From JBEKZQ01 sp049509675 (lineage in GTDB: Bacteria; Planctomycetota; Planctomycetia; Pirellulales; Thermoguttaceae), in the NCBI GenBank assembly GCA_049509675.1, contig JBEKZQ010000240.1, forward strand, positions 1 to 12,759: a stretch of DNA of 12,759 nt. Reading direction: 5' to 3'. The notes under the pieces were generated by a model. The model worked only from the letters and a program-made list of their open reading frames with translations, was not told where the DNA came from and made no database searches. A program made the translations under genes and the position numbers. Positions 12,604 through 12,759 of the stretch are shown here, piece by piece (the stretch's first letter is position 1; every line of letters begins with the position of its first letter).

Positions 12604-12652
12604 AGATGAAAGGAAAAGGAAAGGAAAAGGGGTCAGAACTGAATGGCACTTG
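12604..12652. repeat. GGAAAA purine tract joined to a GGTCAGAACTGAATGGCACT motif
   Basis: GAAAGGAAAAGG-type units run into GGGGTCAGAACTGAATGGCA just upstream of the phosphoesterase gene. The second part resembles a dispersed intergenic repeat that I recall from several bacterial genomes, but I cannot confirm this from one copy. It occupies the leader of the phosphoesterase gene and contains the alternative GTG start. Confidence 0.45.
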
Positions 12653-12690
12653 AACTTTGCTAAGTTGTTTTGTGGAAAGCTGATATGGAC

Positions 12691-12754
12691 AAAAAAGGCC
12701 TCACTTGTCAAAAGAGGGGTTGTGAGAAACCCATTCCCCAGTGGCAAGGAGGCC
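12691..12754 (-). terminator. Probable intrinsic terminator of a gene right of the window
   Basis: Read on the minus strand, GGCCTCCTTGCCAC (12754-12741) pairs with TGACAAGTGAGGCC (12710-12697) with one bulge and minor mismatches, followed at once by TTTTTT (12696-12691). The loop contains a second small stem, GGGG with CCCC. The position fits the end of a minus-strand gene beyond the edge, separating it from the phosphoesterase gene. Confidence 0.6.
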
Positions 12755-12759
12755 AAAGA

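Noticed and set aside
12589..12649. GTG at 12649 as start of the phosphoesterase gene
   Set aside because: It adds 20 residues encoded by the purine-tract repeat before the signal peptide; the ATG at 12589 gives a normal signal sequence.

Overview
The window reads as a piece of a GC-rich genome from an anaerobic or facultative bacterium with hydrogen metabolism. A planctomycete-type host is my best guess. It rests on the style of the intergenic repeats, the cyanophycin synthetase and the secreted coiled-coil protein, and it is an inference from memory with no decisive marker. Methanogen-type genes are present (HdrABC and MvhADG), but the company they keep is bacterial.

Left, plus strand (1-2140): the 3' part of a cyanophycin synthetase gene (Mur-ligase half), followed 3 bp later by a small secreted coiled-coil protein of unknown role.

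Centre, minus strand, read right to left (10255 to 2353): a redox cluster in the order hdrC, hdrB, hdrA, mvhD, mvhG, mvhA, hydrogenase maturation protease, cyclic-nucleotide-binding-domain protein. Together these encode a heterodisulfide-reductase-like/[NiFe]-hydrogenase complex. By analogy with MvhADG-HdrABC, the hydrogenase oxidises H2, MvhD passes electrons to the flavoprotein HdrA, and HdrA bifurcates them to ferredoxin and, through HdrBC, to a disulfide-type acceptor. The protease would trim the C-terminus of the large subunit. As written, hdrB is damaged: its first ~35 codons, including the first cluster cysteine, are gone, and the remainder is out of frame with hdrC.

Right (10256-12759): a gene-free stretch of palindromes, a decayed 46-codon fragment of an elongation factor Tu gene (plus strand), a secreted phosphoesterase gene (minus strand) whose last ~33 codons are read antisense through that tuf fragment, and a probable terminator for a gene beyond the right edge.

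The most unusual feature is the non-coding DNA. Almost every gene junction carries a short palindromic or low-complexity repeat, often as two facing arms. Five different sequence families are used (CTAATCC heptamers, TTTTCAGT, GGAGTTAG, CCCTCTCCC and a 144-176 bp inverted-repeat element). These repeats sit exactly on gene ends: they supply the stop codon, and sometimes the last few residues, of at least five genes, and they lie directly against the start codons of two genes that have no visible ribosome-binding site.
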